Source of the DNA: Triplophysa rosa
Lineage: Eukaryota; Chordata; Actinopteri; Cypriniformes; Nemacheilidae
Assembly (NCBI RefSeq): GCF_024868665.1
Contig: NC_079912.1
Span: forward strand, 13,456,948-13,520,947
Length of the DNA stretch: 64,000 nt
Direction of reading: 5' to 3'
The notes under the pieces are model-generated. The model had not been told where the DNA came from. It searched no databases and saw nothing but the letters and a program-made list of their open reading frames with translations. Position numbers and translations under genes: made by a program. This document shows positions 36,901 through 51,900 of the stretch, piece by piece (the stretch's first letter is position 1; each line of letters opens with the position of its first letter).

Positions 36901-39900
36901 CAGGAAAAATTGTACAAGATAAAAAAACATGTCTGCAGTTCCTACTGTTAAGCCCTGAAATTGAACTACTGTTATCACATTTACTAATCTAAATTTATCT
37001 CGTATGATTATTTATTGCACAGACATGCTGAGTTATCACAGATAACCGAGGTGCAATGTTCACCGCATGTCCTTGCTTTAGTCTCTCAAGTTGAATAATA
37101 ATACTATTAACAGACCATGAACTTTTATGATCTAAAAATCTGCTCTCGAAACTTTCTACCAAACTTCCTTTCTCTTTGTCTAACACTTCCTGTTCCTGCA
37201 CGTTCAGTGGGCTTCCTTTGTTAGGTGAGCCATCTGTATCAGTGTGAGACGTGAACAACCCTGGGCGGGGGCAGCTCAAGAGGCTGAGAGAATCGGACTT
37301 GTCGCCTTGTCGACTTGGACTGCTGCTCCTTTAGCGGCAAACACAAAACACAGAGCCCAGAGGTGAGAAGTGCCACATCACCCACCACTCTTACAAAGAC
37401 ACCACACACGCAAACAAGCATCTACAGAACAACAACATTTTAAACGTGACTTATTTAGGGCAATACAATCATTCAGGGCTCCAGACTGCGACCAAATGGT
37501 CGCACTTTGCGACCAGTTTTCGAGACAGCGGCAGCATTTTTTTACAAGTACTCGCACATGTGCGACCTTCAAATTTGGAATTTCTTCTAGTTGTTATTTC
37601 ATGAGGAAAGAAGAGTAAAATGCGAGCCCGCCACCAATGCAGGCTGTGTGGGATAGTCAACTGCGCGGGTCACTAGCGTCACTGATGTTTCCCGCTGCCG
37701 TCGCAGCACAATCCAGGTCGTCATTGACAAGTTTACACACACACAACGTGAGCGCATTACTACGAGTCGCTGTTTGCTGTGTCAGATTTCTTGAGCCCAA
37801 ACGATTTAATATACGAGACGTTTAAAACGAAACTAACCACAGAGGAGTTAAGGAAACGTCATTTATCTCTGGATTACTTAAGACAGCGCTGGATCATTTC
37901 AAATTCGTTCACAGCAAGAACGAACTACAGGCGAATGCTCTTGTTAAGATTTATCTGACATAATATTTAGTGAAGATGAGGTAAAGTGTCCTTAATACAC
38001 AATAAAATCATCGTAAGAACGTAATGACACGAGAGCTTTCTTTTTGCTTTAATGTGTAACACTGTGAACAATTAAATATATACTTTCTGACAAGCACAAT
38101 TTCTGTTGGTTCAAATGAATTCAGATCACAGTCTCTCTATTTAGCACCAATCAATAACAAAGCTTCTCTGTAGACTAAGGTATGCCCCTACATTTTTTTG
38201 CTTGAGCTCCTAAAATTTTCAGTCAGGGGCCACAGTGCTCCTAGTAAAAAAAGTTAGTCTGGAGCCCTGTCATTTGTGATACGGTGACAATCTGAAAGGT
38301 GATCGCTAATAGAGGACCTTAAAATCTGTGCGTGTTACCCGTAAAGCGGCGACGGCAGCTTTTCCCTCCTCGCTCTCCTCATCCAGTTCATCATCGCTCC
38401 ATTCCCACTCGCCGTCTTCTGTTTTATGGAGTCTCCCGCTGGAGCCTGGAACCCGCCGTACCTACACAGAGACACAGCTACATTTATATATAAGCCTTTG
38501 TTAATATGTTTTTATCATAATTTATCATAAAAAAACAATACTTATACCCAGTACACACATTTTTATACGGTTTTCTTACCCTTTTTGCTCTCTCTACTAT
38601 TGTAGGTGCTCTATGCAGCAACTTCTCCTGCAGGAATTCATTATTCTGAAAAATAAGGTGGAACAAAGTTGAAAAAATGATTAAATACATAATGCTTATG
38701 TGAGACGCTTACCAGCCTGTGCGCATGCGCAGTAGCTGAACCAACCTCGAAAAAGGTTATTTTTAACGCAATTTAAGCTTAGCAAACCTAAGTTATCGTA
38801 CAGTCCATATTAGGTTTAATCATTGATCAGAAACATGCTATTTAATTGTGATTTTTGCCAGCGATTTTAGAAATATCTCTCTTCCACCATTCAAATAGAT
38901 AGGACTGTTGACTTGCTTTGATGTAAATAGCTGCCCAGAGGGACTGCAAACATGCCCGCCGAGTAGCACTTTGATAGTACTTAATTTATTTTTACTCTCA
39001 AGTACATTTTTAAATATCTGCAATTTACAGAATGCTTTAAAATTTTTACTTCACTACAATATAAAGCATGTATCATACTTTTTACGTCCCTACATTTCAT
39101 GAACAAATGTTGTTTTTTATACCTTTTAGTACAATCTCGAATCTAGTACTTTCTTTTACTGAAGTATTTTTACTTTTAAAAGTGGGAAAGTACCAGATTT
39201 TAAAGTACTTAAATCCTGTATTAAGGGCAAACAAAATGTAAAAATGTAGTGGAGTAAAGACTCTCATAAAGTACAGATATTTGAAAAATGTAGTTGAGTA
39301 AAAATACTTCACTACTATACATACAACCAAAAAATTTTTTAAACTGAATCACAATGTTAAACAAACATTTTCATACTTCTATATGTGCAAAATTAAAAAC
39401 CAAACAAAAAAACTGAAACGGGAAGTGCCTTCGGACCAGTGTTGTTTACGTGGTCCATAGAAAAATAAACTCTTGTACATTACACTATTTAACATAATAT
39501 TTATGCATTTGTCAAACACTTTTATCCAAAGTGAATTACAGTGCATTCAAGCTATACATTTTTCAATAGCATGCATCAGAACACATAACTACAGAAACAC
39601 ACACTTCCATTATAATATGCGGAAATAGCATATTATCATAACAAGCTATTTAGTGATTAAATTCTATTTGACATAAAATTAATATTCTATTTATATATAT
39701 TTTATTTCACACAAAAAAATAATATATACAGTATATATATATATATAATATCATGAACATTAATGTCCTACCTTGGCTTTCTGGAAAAACTTGTGTTTCA
39801 GGAGCTCTAATGATGTTGGCCTAAAAAGCAAACACTACTGAAATACATTGGTTGTGACTCAGTGCTTTCAGACATTAGCATCAACATAAACAGTATCAAA

Positions 39901-42900
39901 AATGCTACATTTTGACACCAGACAAACGTATTTTCATCTGCTCTGCACCTTTTCTCCGGTTCCTTCTGCAAACACAACGAGATCATCTTCCTCAAGGATT
40001 TGCCATATTTCTTCACCACCTCTTTATCCGTGATGCCCGTCTCAAGACAGGGAGGGTCATTCTGGAGGGTCAACATCAGCACCTACAAACACACCACAAG
40101 CTCACGCATCAAAAACATACGATGTTTTCAAACAGTATACAGTATGTACCATAAAGCCTATTGCACATCGTGTGACTGACATTTGTCTGCTTTCAATGTG
40201 GAACTAGTTGGCAACAGGGAGATTCATTTCTCTAAAAGTGTTTTTAAAGTCTTTTGCTGTCATCAGTCATAAGAGATATGTATGAAAGTTGTAAAATTCA
40301 TTAGAAATGGCATCTGACATTGGCTGACCTTCATAGGAGGGTATTTGTGGTAAGGCGCGGCGCCTGTGGCCAACTCTATGGCTGTGATCCCAAAACTCCA
40401 GATGTCTGCTTTGAAGTCGTAACCTTTCACCTGTGCACAAGATTTGGAAGCTTCGTTGAACACCAGAGATATGTCCATCTGCCAGCAGTTACTGGCAATT
40501 TCAACATACTGAAGTTCTAAAAATAGGGTCTTTAATTGTCCATGTAATTTATTGTATTTATCTTACGTAATGTAAATGACACTCGATTAAAGTGCACGTT
40601 ACCTGGATGTCCTAAAATTGTCTTTATTGCAGTGTGTGACATAGCTTTCCTTCAATGTTAACAATCTGCAAAGTTGTTAATCGAAAAAGACCATGATAAA
40701 TAAAGATATTGTCTCCCAAAACAGAGAGTCGACTCCGAACCGCGCAAACTTTTCGTTTTGTTTTCTAATCTTTTGAGGGTAATTTTCAGACGTAACGAAT
40801 TAACCCATCTGCACAATCCCCGCCTGCCTGTGAAACAAACACTCTGACCTGCCCACAAACCGTTCTGATAGTTTGTGCGTTTACATCCTGTTGAGAAGAT
40901 GCTGTATTCGGCGCAGCAAAATAAATCATGTAGTTGTTTTTACTTCCAAATCCAAAGGATGACGATGTAAAGAACCAGAGGATAAAACTATTTCCCCCAC
41001 GATTGCACAGCAGTATAATCCAAACCTATTGTTTTTAACCCGTCATTTTACTGACTGTTTCTCCAACCTTGGCGAGTTTAATGTGGGATTTGCTAAACGC
41101 TTGTCCAGGAAAGTTGGGTCAGCACGACTTAATTTGGACCAATAAACATCTCTGAATCACAACCTGTAAGTGTGATTAACAAGACGTGAATATCTTCTAT
41201 TGAATGTTGAAAATCACTCATTTTGTGTGTTACATGGTTTACATTTAGTGCAGCCATTACGGTCCTACTCAAATAGTTCTGATAATCAGGTGTGAGCCCA
41301 CTATTGTGTCAATGAATGTAGAGTGTCTGTCGTTTTTATTACTTGGATTCATGATAAGGGGATGTGGATAGATTTCGTTCATGTACATCAGTCAGTCGTG
41401 GATAGATTTCGTTCGTGTACATCAGTCAGTCACGCATATTGTTTTCCGTTTAAAGCTGTGGGTCCAGTTCGCTTACATAAGTGTAAAAACGTGTCGTTTA
41501 ATGTACTGTAGAGTGTCTGTAGTTTGTATTACTTGGATTCATGATAAAGGATGAGAATAAGTTTCGTTTTTAAGCTGTAATGTTCCGTCAGTCACGTTAG
41601 CATTGCGGCTAACGTGTATACCATTTTGTTATGTTTAAATCTGTGAGTCCAGTTCGCTTACATAAGTGTAAAAATGTGTTGTTTAATGTAGAGTGTCTGT
41701 CGTTTTTATTACTTGAATACATGTTAAATAATGTGGATAATTTCGTTTAAAAGATGTAATGTTTCATCAGACATCCAAGTTAGCATTCGGCTAACTCATT
41801 AATGTTTTTGTTAAGTTTTTACTGCTTAACTGTGGGCACAGTTAGCTTGCATAACTGTAAAATGTGTCGATTATTGTAGAGTGTCTGTCGTTGTTACTTG
41901 GCTAAAGAATAGGCAAATAAGGGATGTGAAAAGATTTGTATTGACAAACTGTAATGTTTCATCAGTCATGTTAGCACTCGGCTAATGCAGTAACGTTGCC
42001 TTACTGTGCGGTGTTTACGGTTTAGCTGTGGGTCCGTCAGCTTTCATACGTGTCATTATCTTTGTAACACAAATCGCTGCCATTTTTGTAACCTTACAGC
42101 GTACGAAGTTGAAAGACCAATCACAACAGACTGGAGTAGCCAACCAATCGGAGCACAGTGTGCTCGTGGAAGGGAGGGGTTTAGAGAAACTGAATCTTCG
42201 AACTGCTTTGAATGAACCGTTTAGAGATCTTTGAGAAATGATGTAATAATAAATGCATATTTTGAGAAAATGACAGCGTTTTTTGACCTCGGATGCATTT
42301 AAACCTGTTGTCGGGGACTCCAATACAATATTAGGATGCTTAAAAATATAACATAACGTGCACTTTAAGCATTTCTGTTTTATGTTCATCTGGATTAGTT
42401 CAGATTAAAATAGCGACAAATGTGACAGTTTAGTGATGGTGGAGATACATACCTGCTCCATCACCTCTGGGGCCATCCAACATGGTGTCCCCACAAAAGT
42501 CTTACGCACTTTATTTCGAGTCATGTCGCCACCTGTGGCTAAGAAGGCACTTACACCAAAATCTAGAAAGACGATGTTGAAAAAAAATCAGCAATCAATG
42601 TAGCAAAATACAACTTTGACATCTGTCATTGATATCTGCACAACAGGTTTAATATTTGTTTTGAGAGAGTGAGAAGCTATTTATGTGGGGACTCATACGA
42701 CAGAAAAGTTATGAAACACTTAAGTTAGATGAAATACTGTACCTGCAATTTGGACTGATCCATCCTCGCCTAACAGAATATTTCCAGCTTTAAGATCCCT
42801 GTAAAAACACAAGAAAGTGAAAGTGTCAGCCATCTGCGGAGAATGCATATGTTGTTCACTCAGAAAGGTATGACTAGACATGACCCAAATAATAACTCAA

Positions 42901-45900
42901 ACATGTAAAAAAAGGTCACTGAAACTTCCACAATTTAGAGTAAAAAGAATATGGTCCTGCATCTGCATACCACATCAAGACATCTGTAGTCACGGTAACA
43001 GACTGTTTATTTGGATGCAAATAAAACTGATGTCCTTTCTTTCCCTCTGCCCTGTGTTTAACACCATCTGATGACCTCACAGCTGACTCAGTCACTCACA
43101 AATCATCTTTTTTCTCTCTAAGAGTAGTCATGAGACTGTGTGTTTGTGTACAGACAGTTTTAGATTGATGCTGCATCAAGAAACTGCCAGGGAGTGTCTA
43201 TAAATTATGATTCAAGAAACAGATGTAAAGTCTGTCTTATGATCATTTTTAAAATGACTTAATTGTAAGTCATATTTTAATACAACGTAGCGTTGTTGCT
43301 AAAGAACTTGTTTAGTGCAAAAATACTGTACATGTAGGTCTAACATGGTGTGATTTCTTGCATTGTATTTTGCTGTCCAGATGGGGGCAGCAGAGTTATG
43401 ATTTAAACTAAGAAGGCTGACAGAAACTAAACTGATTTTGAACATGAGACTTCATTTGTCATCATAAAACTCACATTTTCATGTCATGACAGTATCCATT
43501 TATGCACCTCGGGGGTGCAAAACCACAACTGCAACCTTTAAGTTGTGTAAGGCTCCCACACACACACCAACATATTCTGTAGGACTCCCAGTTGTTCACT
43601 ACTACTGAGAAAATCAAAACATACTAACACATGTCCACTCCAAACTGATGCACACTTGGTGGTTAAATGCCGCAGATGTTGCGAGACGATTACAGGGGTT
43701 GCGAGCATGACTGATAATCATTTGAATATTTCTTAGACAGGCACACAGAGAACAGAAGTCAGAAGATGATTTAAAAAGGAGCTACGATGTTCAAAATGCA
43801 AAGAGATTGGGAGAGTGGATGCTCTCCGATTTGAATATTGCATTTAGACAATTCATGACAATATAAACAAAGAGTGAAATAAAAGAATTAGTTATTGACT
43901 AAAAAAAATTAAGTCCCTCAATTGTGAAACACATGCATAGACTTTTCAGACTTGAAATAATTAATCTGGGTGATTTTTAACCCTGGTTAAATGGCATTAA
44001 CTCAGGGTTAATCATAGCATCAATATCTTACGTAACCAATTAAGGCAGAGAGAGACTGGAGGACATGGAAGTGGTAACGGTTCTCGATAAAAAATTGAAC
44101 CGCACGGTTCTCCACCAACAGTTCGGCACGCGGCTCATCTTAAATCTGACGATGCATTTATAATGTGGTTCGTTAAAAATTATAATGCGTAAAACAGACA
44201 AAGTTCAGCTAATGTATATTTGTAGATGGATACACATTTAATACCTACAACAAATCAAATAACGCAGACAAATTTCAATAGGATTGATGTATGCTGTACA
44301 GTCATTTATGCTTTCCTCACCCGGGTGTTGTGAGTGCGAGAGTGCAGGTGAGACCTGAACAGCACATGTTGCTATTTAAACTACACTCATTCAAGCCTTG
44401 ACAATTTAAACATTTAAGTGCAAGATGATGCACAAGAAAACTCGCTTGCGCGCTATGAGAAGATGCGAAGCGCGCACAAGTAAAGCCTCAGACATGGCGC
44501 AAATGTTGAGTTGTCTTTGAAACGCATAAATAGACAAATTCACACACGAAGTAGGTCAACATGCCCCTCTTGTCGAGTATCTTAACAAACATAGTAGGTT
44601 ATGTCTTAAGTGAACGGACGAAACAGACGAAAAACAACGCATGTGTACAGTATCAGTGTACTGGATAAGTTTCATTCCTCTTAAAGCGACAGCAGCATAT
44701 TCCTGCTGTCTGTTAAAAGTCAAGGAAATCACTCACTGCTTGTGACTCAATAGCTTCTGTAACTTCAATTATGATTCAACTTTATTTAATTTGTACATAT
44801 GCAATGTTAGCTTTTATTTGATTACTTTATATATACCTTTTAAGGTAGAAATGGATTAAAGTATCTTATTTTATTTTCTGCTTTGCTCTGTTGTTTTATT
44901 GGTGCTGTTACTTGTAGCTTGATTATTTGTTCTTATTTTTATTTGTCAGTAGTCCCTTTTCCCTGAACATAGCACAAACCGAACCGAAACCGTGACCCTA
45001 AAACCGCGACACAAACCGAACCGTGAGTAATTTGAACTGTTACACCCCTAGAAATTATGCTAGATTATCACAGGCCTGATAATGACATTCCTGGAGTCAG
45101 ATATTTTAAAACTTCCCAGAATGCAAATTGCATCACCATATGAAAGCCAGATGGCACCGGGCAATCCAAGGCACGTCAGAACAATAGCAGCATGGTTTCC
45201 TGAGATCTAAGCGATATTGATTGCTCACAGCCCCAAGCAATGATGTCAGCCCTCTGTGGGAGCCATATCTGAGGGTAGTCTGGCTTCTCCCATCGGAGAC
45301 TCACACCAAACAGAACCTCAGTCTTGGGACAGACCAACATGGTCCATTTGAGTCCAATTACACAAAAGCAGAAAGAAGCCTGAAGCCTTTTGCGGACAAT
45401 TAAACCGTTCTCCGTGAGAAGCTGAGAGAGAGACATCATTTTGACGCCCATCTGTTGGACTTCTCATGGTGGTGAGGATGATGAAGAATGTTGCCGCTCT
45501 CCTCACTGAACTCATGCCAGTCTTAAGCCACAGTCTCTAATTGCGTCCTCCAGAGATGCGAAGGGTATCGTGTGATCGCCCTACTTGTGTAAATATGCAC
45601 TGCTGTGCAAAGACATGCAAACATCGAATCACCTCTCTTCGCTTCTCTCTCATTTGATCCAGATTATAACCCTGACACAGAATTCAAGAAAGGATTAAAC
45701 TAGAGATGCACCGATACTACATTTCTCCACCGTTACTGATAGACGATTATTATGTGATATCTGCTGATAACAATTCTGAAGATTAAAATAATATTTCTTA
45801 ACGTTCAGAATTTTATTAATTCATATAATGACTATTAATATTATACATCAAAAGGGTGTGGTTTCTTAAGATTTTCTATATACATAGCACAAATGAACTG

Positions 45901-48900
45901 CATTTTCCTGTTTTCTTTTGTTTGCCAGGATATATCGGCCCTTATCATCAGTTTTTAAACTATTGGCCGATAACGATTATTGGGCGATATATCGTTGCAT
46001 CTCTACATGAAACCAAATAGTTTTTCGGCTTTAGGTAGATGTCTTTTAGCTTTGAGGCTATCAATACGCTAGTATACTCTTGAAAGATAACAAAATTAAC
46101 TTAGCAAAAATAGGTTTTACTTTTTCACCTTTGGAAGAATGGCTCAAAAAGCCATGACTAAGCCCCTCCCCCTTACATTTACTGTCACAGTTTATAGTTT
46201 TGATGTAAATAAATTTGCACATTAAAATAAGGTATTGATATGTCATTTCTGAACTTCCTGTATTAACGGGAAATATGTCAAAACTAGTAAGAAAATTGCG
46301 CTCCTCAAATCATTTTACGGGTAATTTATTTCCTCATTTGACTGCATGATGAAACTCCCTCCTTTCCCCCCAAATCTGCTTGTGCATCAGCGCACGTGTC
46401 AGACATCTTTAAAAAAAATTCTACCTTATGTTATGCTGGTGGCACAGCCGAGAGAAAAGACGACAAGGTTTCCTTCATTGAGATTCAGAGCGAGCTCACA
46501 AGTCATGGGTACTTAACCAGTCTAAAAGCCTGTGAATTATTTACACTGTCTGCTTCAACGGGCCCGTGCTGGTAGACAGGGAACAAGGAATGTCAAAAAG
46601 CTATTCAAATTAAAAAAAGATTTACACTGATCATTTAAATTACCCACCAATGAGTTATGGATAGAAAATGTGTGTCGACGTCAATCTTTCTGGCTGTAAA
46701 TCTTTTAAACTGGGACTAAATATTGCACCGCTAGGGCTGAAATGTAGGAAATATGCAAAGTAACTGCTTTACTCAAGTTTCCAATGGCTTTTGAGTGGAA
46801 GCTCAATCAGATGTTGGTTCTGAACTGGTACATCATTCATCTACACTGCAGCTGAGATTGAACCGATATAACTCCATAGGTCTCCAACAGACCACGTCTA
46901 TGTTTAAACCAATGTGGTCTTCAATAGATCTTTTGTTATTCTGTTAAAACCCCATTTTCCTTTCTACCAAACATGTTCCTGCCCACAAACAAGCATTCAT
47001 CTCCCAATTATGCCATGTGACCTACAAAGAGGCGTCTTACCTGTGAATCTGTCCGTTTTTGTGAAGGTACTCGAGACCCTGAAGAACCTCTTTCAGTACA
47101 GTTGCTATACTAGCCTCATCCAGCACACCGGTCTTGTGTTCCCCCTTCGAAATGATGTGCTTGATCACGTCCAACACGGAGCCTGCGACAAAAACAGCAC
47201 AGAGAGCAGTAAGCGGACAGAAATTCATACAGCCATTAGGAATGAATGGCCAGTTCATTTCTGTGAATTGGTCTCTCCGTTTCAAAGAATTGATTGAAAA
47301 GTGTGACTAAACAATTTGTTTGCATCATCACTCAAAAATTAAATCCTATAGCAAAAATATACAAAGAAACATATTGCTGTTTATTATATCTGTGCTACGT
47401 TTTGAAATTCTTTTGTCTACAAGGCACTAGAAAGATGGATGTATTTGACTGATGCTATTGATTCCTCTCTTCCTCTTCCGAGTGAGCACACCTCTCTCTC
47501 GCTCTCTCTCTCTATTCATCTATATATCAAGGTTATTTTAGTTTACTAAAATTAAAACATTGAAAACGTCTCTGTTCATTGAAATAAAATTAAATATTGA
47601 CCTAAAAATTATGGGAAAAACTTAACTAAAGGAAAAAGTGAAATGTTGCCTCAAAAACAAATTGAAATAAGTTTAAAGCACTAAAATTATAATAATAAAC
47701 AAAATCTAAAATAAAAATAAAATAGACATTAATTTATAATATATAGCAACATAAAAAATAAACTGATAAATTATAAAAAGACAAAAGCATATACCAAAAT
47801 GGCTAAAGATCTGACTCTGCTATATATGTATTTTAATAAATTAATATTTTTTTCTTTTGATCCGACTTTCTGCATGCGAGTAGTTGACAAAAATGTGTCC
47901 TTTGGTGTGACAGCAAAAACTGAGAAAAAATTAACAATGAAGAAAAATCTGTTTAGGATAGAACAGTATATTTGTCAACTACCCACTTATTGTGACAATT
48001 CCAGTCCAGTTAAATTTCAACAGAAACAAATCTCAGGAATAAAATAGTCACCCAACAGCAATGTGAATGACTGAGAGAATGCAAAAACAAATGAAAGTTG
48101 AAAAAAACATGCTTATTCGAGCATAGGGAAATATTGTCAATACTAGTTGTATATACATTATATACATGTCACTGAGGTTGTTACAGTAGACATTAGACGA
48201 CAAACAAACTGACTCTCTCGTAGATGTACACACACACACATCACCCAATTTGATTACGTGTGACACCAAAAAAAATCAATACTGTCATGTCCTTGAGAAA
48301 TACAGAAGACGACATTCTTTGAGATAAAAACTGTCAGTCCATATTTTCCCCATGACATTTAATTAAGGCATATCAGTTCATGAAGGATATGTTTCATCAG
48401 CATCTTTAATAAGCAGTTAGGCCTTGAGCTTGGAGAACAGCCAGTACCTCCTGCAAGCATACAGCGCAGACAGACAAAACCTCCCGAGGGAGGTGATGTG
48501 AACATTGTAAACCCAGATGCGCCAAAAAGACTCCTGGTCTGGAATCACTCTGAACATCCTGATTTTAGACAGACCTCGGCTAGACAAAGACGGTTCTGTT
48601 TGTGCAGCCATCTAAGAATACATATGTAATTCCTATCTATCCATGTAAAAAGCTGAAGTAGTTTCTCTGAGGGACAAATTATATGACCAACAAAAAACAA
48701 CTTTTCACCACAGACAGCTCAAGTAATCGAAACTTTCCAAACTGAAATTCCAAGAAATTTTGGCATTCTGATCGACTTAAGTGAAATGGCATCACTGGCT
48801 CTGTCACTGAACCCAACATTAAAAACTCAGAACATTAAACCCCCAGAGGGACATGAGGTCCAGCCGCATGCTGTCAGCACGCCAGAGTGCCGGAGGCATG

Positions 48901-51900
48901 AGGATATTTATTGGCACAATCACTTCAGAATGAAACCCCCTGCTCAATCTCTACACTCCTCTTCTGTTTTGTTCCTGTTCTTTCCCTGATGGTCAATAAC
49001 ATTTATTCATTTCAAATAAGAGAGGGATTTTGGTAAACTTAGGGTGAGAAAATTGTAGAGCAGTCAAATTCGGTTCGGACATAAGGTCCTACCACGGTGC
49101 TTTATGAACACCAAACCAAAAATGTCTTCCTTTTAACTCACTATACTGCATATCATTTTCTTTATGATTAATATAATAAAATGTCCAATTCAACGATTCA
49201 CTTTATGACTGAACTAAAACACATCAACACTGTGTGTAATCGAGCAATTTCCCCCTTTAATACATTTTGACGCTTCTGGAGAAAACAGAGAAGCCAAACT
49301 TCCTCTGAAGACTTCATGGAGAATGTATTTATAAATTGTATCCAGATGGGACATTTAACCAAAACAATTTGCAGTCTTTGTATGGCAGAATTAAATACCA
49401 TAGAAGCTCAACAAGTATAAAATATCATTAATGAGTCATGACTTACACATTATTTATATATTATTCTAGCCTTGAGAAACAGGCATCCCTCCCAGAAATG
49501 TGCTTCAACTAATTCGCCACACAAAAATGTTGGCGTTTCTCATGTTAAAATACATATTATTAAAGTTTATTTATCATGATTGTTGTGCTCATTTAGAGAA
49601 TAACAGTGTGTAAATAGAAAAACATGATTTATATAGATATTTTAAATTACATTTACTATTTTAGCAATTCCATTTGCAAAATTTAAACATTTTGAATATT
49701 TGAAAAAAACATCCTTCCAAGTAAATAAATAACAAATATCAGGCTATATTTAATATTTTAAGAAAATAATAAGATAGCATTACTTTATTATAATATTGTT
49801 AAAAGGAAAATTTCACCTTCAAAGTGAAAATTCTGTCATTATGTACACGGCCTCTTGTCATTTCAAACCTATATGACTTTCTATTTTCTGCAAGAAAAAA
49901 GAAGATATTTCAAAAAGGTTGGTGACAGAAAACCGTTGGTCCCCATTGACTTGCATTGGTTTTGAAAGAAAATAACACAGGTTCAACATGACAACAGGGT
50001 AAACGAGTAAATAATGACATATTCCTTTAATAATAATAAAAGAAGATTATTTCACTGTTAATATGCTTATCAAAATGCAAATATTTCTGAGATATAATTT
50101 ATAGCAATATCACTTGATAGAACTACATTGCTGTATTTTAAGTGCAGCATGAGTCACCAGGAAAAAGTGAGAGATCAGGGCCTGGGAATCAAGGTAGTTT
50201 ATCACGCCCAAACCCTAGTTCATAGAAAAAGAGCTTCTGAGAAAAAGGGCCTGTGTGCTTTCTTATTTTGGTTTCCGTTTTCTGTGCAAAAAAACAAGCT
50301 TCTGTCTTATCGATATTTTATAAAAATATTAAAATAAACAAGCATTCAAATAAAAAGAAACATTAGGCCGAAAAAGTGTGTGTACGGGTGTGTGTGTGGG
50401 CATAAAGCCAAAGCACTGCTGACTGAGCACACAGCAAATCAGATTTCAATGACGAATAAGACCTTAAGAGACACACTGAGCAGTCGAGCTGTGAAAGAGA
50501 GGAAGACTTTGCAAATGCAAACCCTTGCGTGATGGGTGGGACAGCTGAGCAAAACCAGCAATAAAGCTTAGCGTCAAACATACAAAAAAAGTGTCAGAGA
50601 GGGAGAGATAAAACTGAAGTAATTTCCAACAACTCCCCTCAATAACTCGAGCTCTAGGGATATAAACTGAAAGAAACAGTTTACCCATAAATGAAAATTA
50701 ATTTGTGTATTGTTCTAAACCTGTACGTATTTATACATTCGTAAAAACAAAAAACTGATAGAAAAGTTACAATTACTACACAAAAATATATATATATATA
50801 TTGCGATCAGGTGCTGTAAACCTTGCATTTCTGTCAAAACCACCATAAAAGTTCTGCATACGACCTTTGACCTATATTCTGTTTCTGAAGATTTGTCAAT
50901 TTATGTCTTGTTCACATGAATTAAATTCCTTCCAAACACCCTTGAAAGTAATGTTAACCCTGATGATGTGTAGCAAAAGCATTCTCAGTAATCTCTCATG
51001 ACACCCCGAGGAGAAGCAGAACGTCTCCCAAAGCCCATACCATAATTCCACAACAGGAAAAGAAAATGGCTCTTTGTCCAAATATTGTCAGACTATCGGA
51101 CACTGCCGGTTTCCTAAAAACCATGCGTTGGCGTGGATGGAACGAGCCATCTCGTGCCCACTGTGCCAAAGGGCACGGAGCCATACGGGGCTGCTGGCAA
51201 GAGAGAAACTGCTCTAAGAAAAAAGGGTGGAGGGCCGGAGGGATTGAGGGAAGATAGGAAGCATCTGTTGTCTACAAGTGGGTTGTAATTATGGGCCCAA
51301 AGCCACATTTCAAAACATCAAGTTTAAAGGTGTGCTGAACTGGCCGTTGTTATTATTTTATACTGCTGTCTGAGGTGTACTTATGACGTTTGCGTGGTTT
51401 TTACATTCGAAAACAATAAGTAATAGGCTATTTTCTACCCGGGTTTTGAGGCCGTCTCGTCAAACGCTCGGTTTTAATGGGCGTGCCGCATTGAAGACTT
51501 GGAAGTAAACGCCCACTGCTATGATTGGATAGCAGTTTGCATAGTAAACTTAGTTGGAGCCTTCAGTGAATTTGTTTAGACACGTAACGTTAGGTTACAC
51601 ATTATCAGGAAATATCAAGCGATCTCTAACAAAGCAATAGTGACGCATAGTACAAATATGTTTTACTCACATAAGATTGCTGCGCCATTCCTGTCGGGTC
51701 CAATATTGACTGCACAGCACAGCTTTTTAATTTTAGTCTCTCCACAAATCCAGCGTCTTGTTCACAAAGGAATCCATGGTGAAATGACGCGAACAAATGC
51801 TCAATGTTTCACCCACGTGAGCAGGAACGTACTTAAAAATAAACTTCAACCACGCATTCCTAATATCGGAATCTGAAGAAAGCGACTGTGTTCTTCCACA

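Larger units (their letters stand above)
42799..47040. other. Large oxsr1 intron, 4.2 kb
   Basis: Apart from the degenerate element near 44070-45050 and the MITE at 45701-46005, nothing gene-like was found. Open frames near 45200-45500 have no splice or domain support. Confidence 0.5.

Noticed and set aside
37239..37421. Minus-strand open frame with a proline-rich end as an extra oxsr1 exon
   Set aside because: The flanking exons 38339 and 35605 already join in phase as in human OXSR1, and no clear splice pair frames this stretch.
46914..47297. 127-codon plus-strand frame
   Set aside because: Antisense shadow of the oxsr1 exon 47041-47182.
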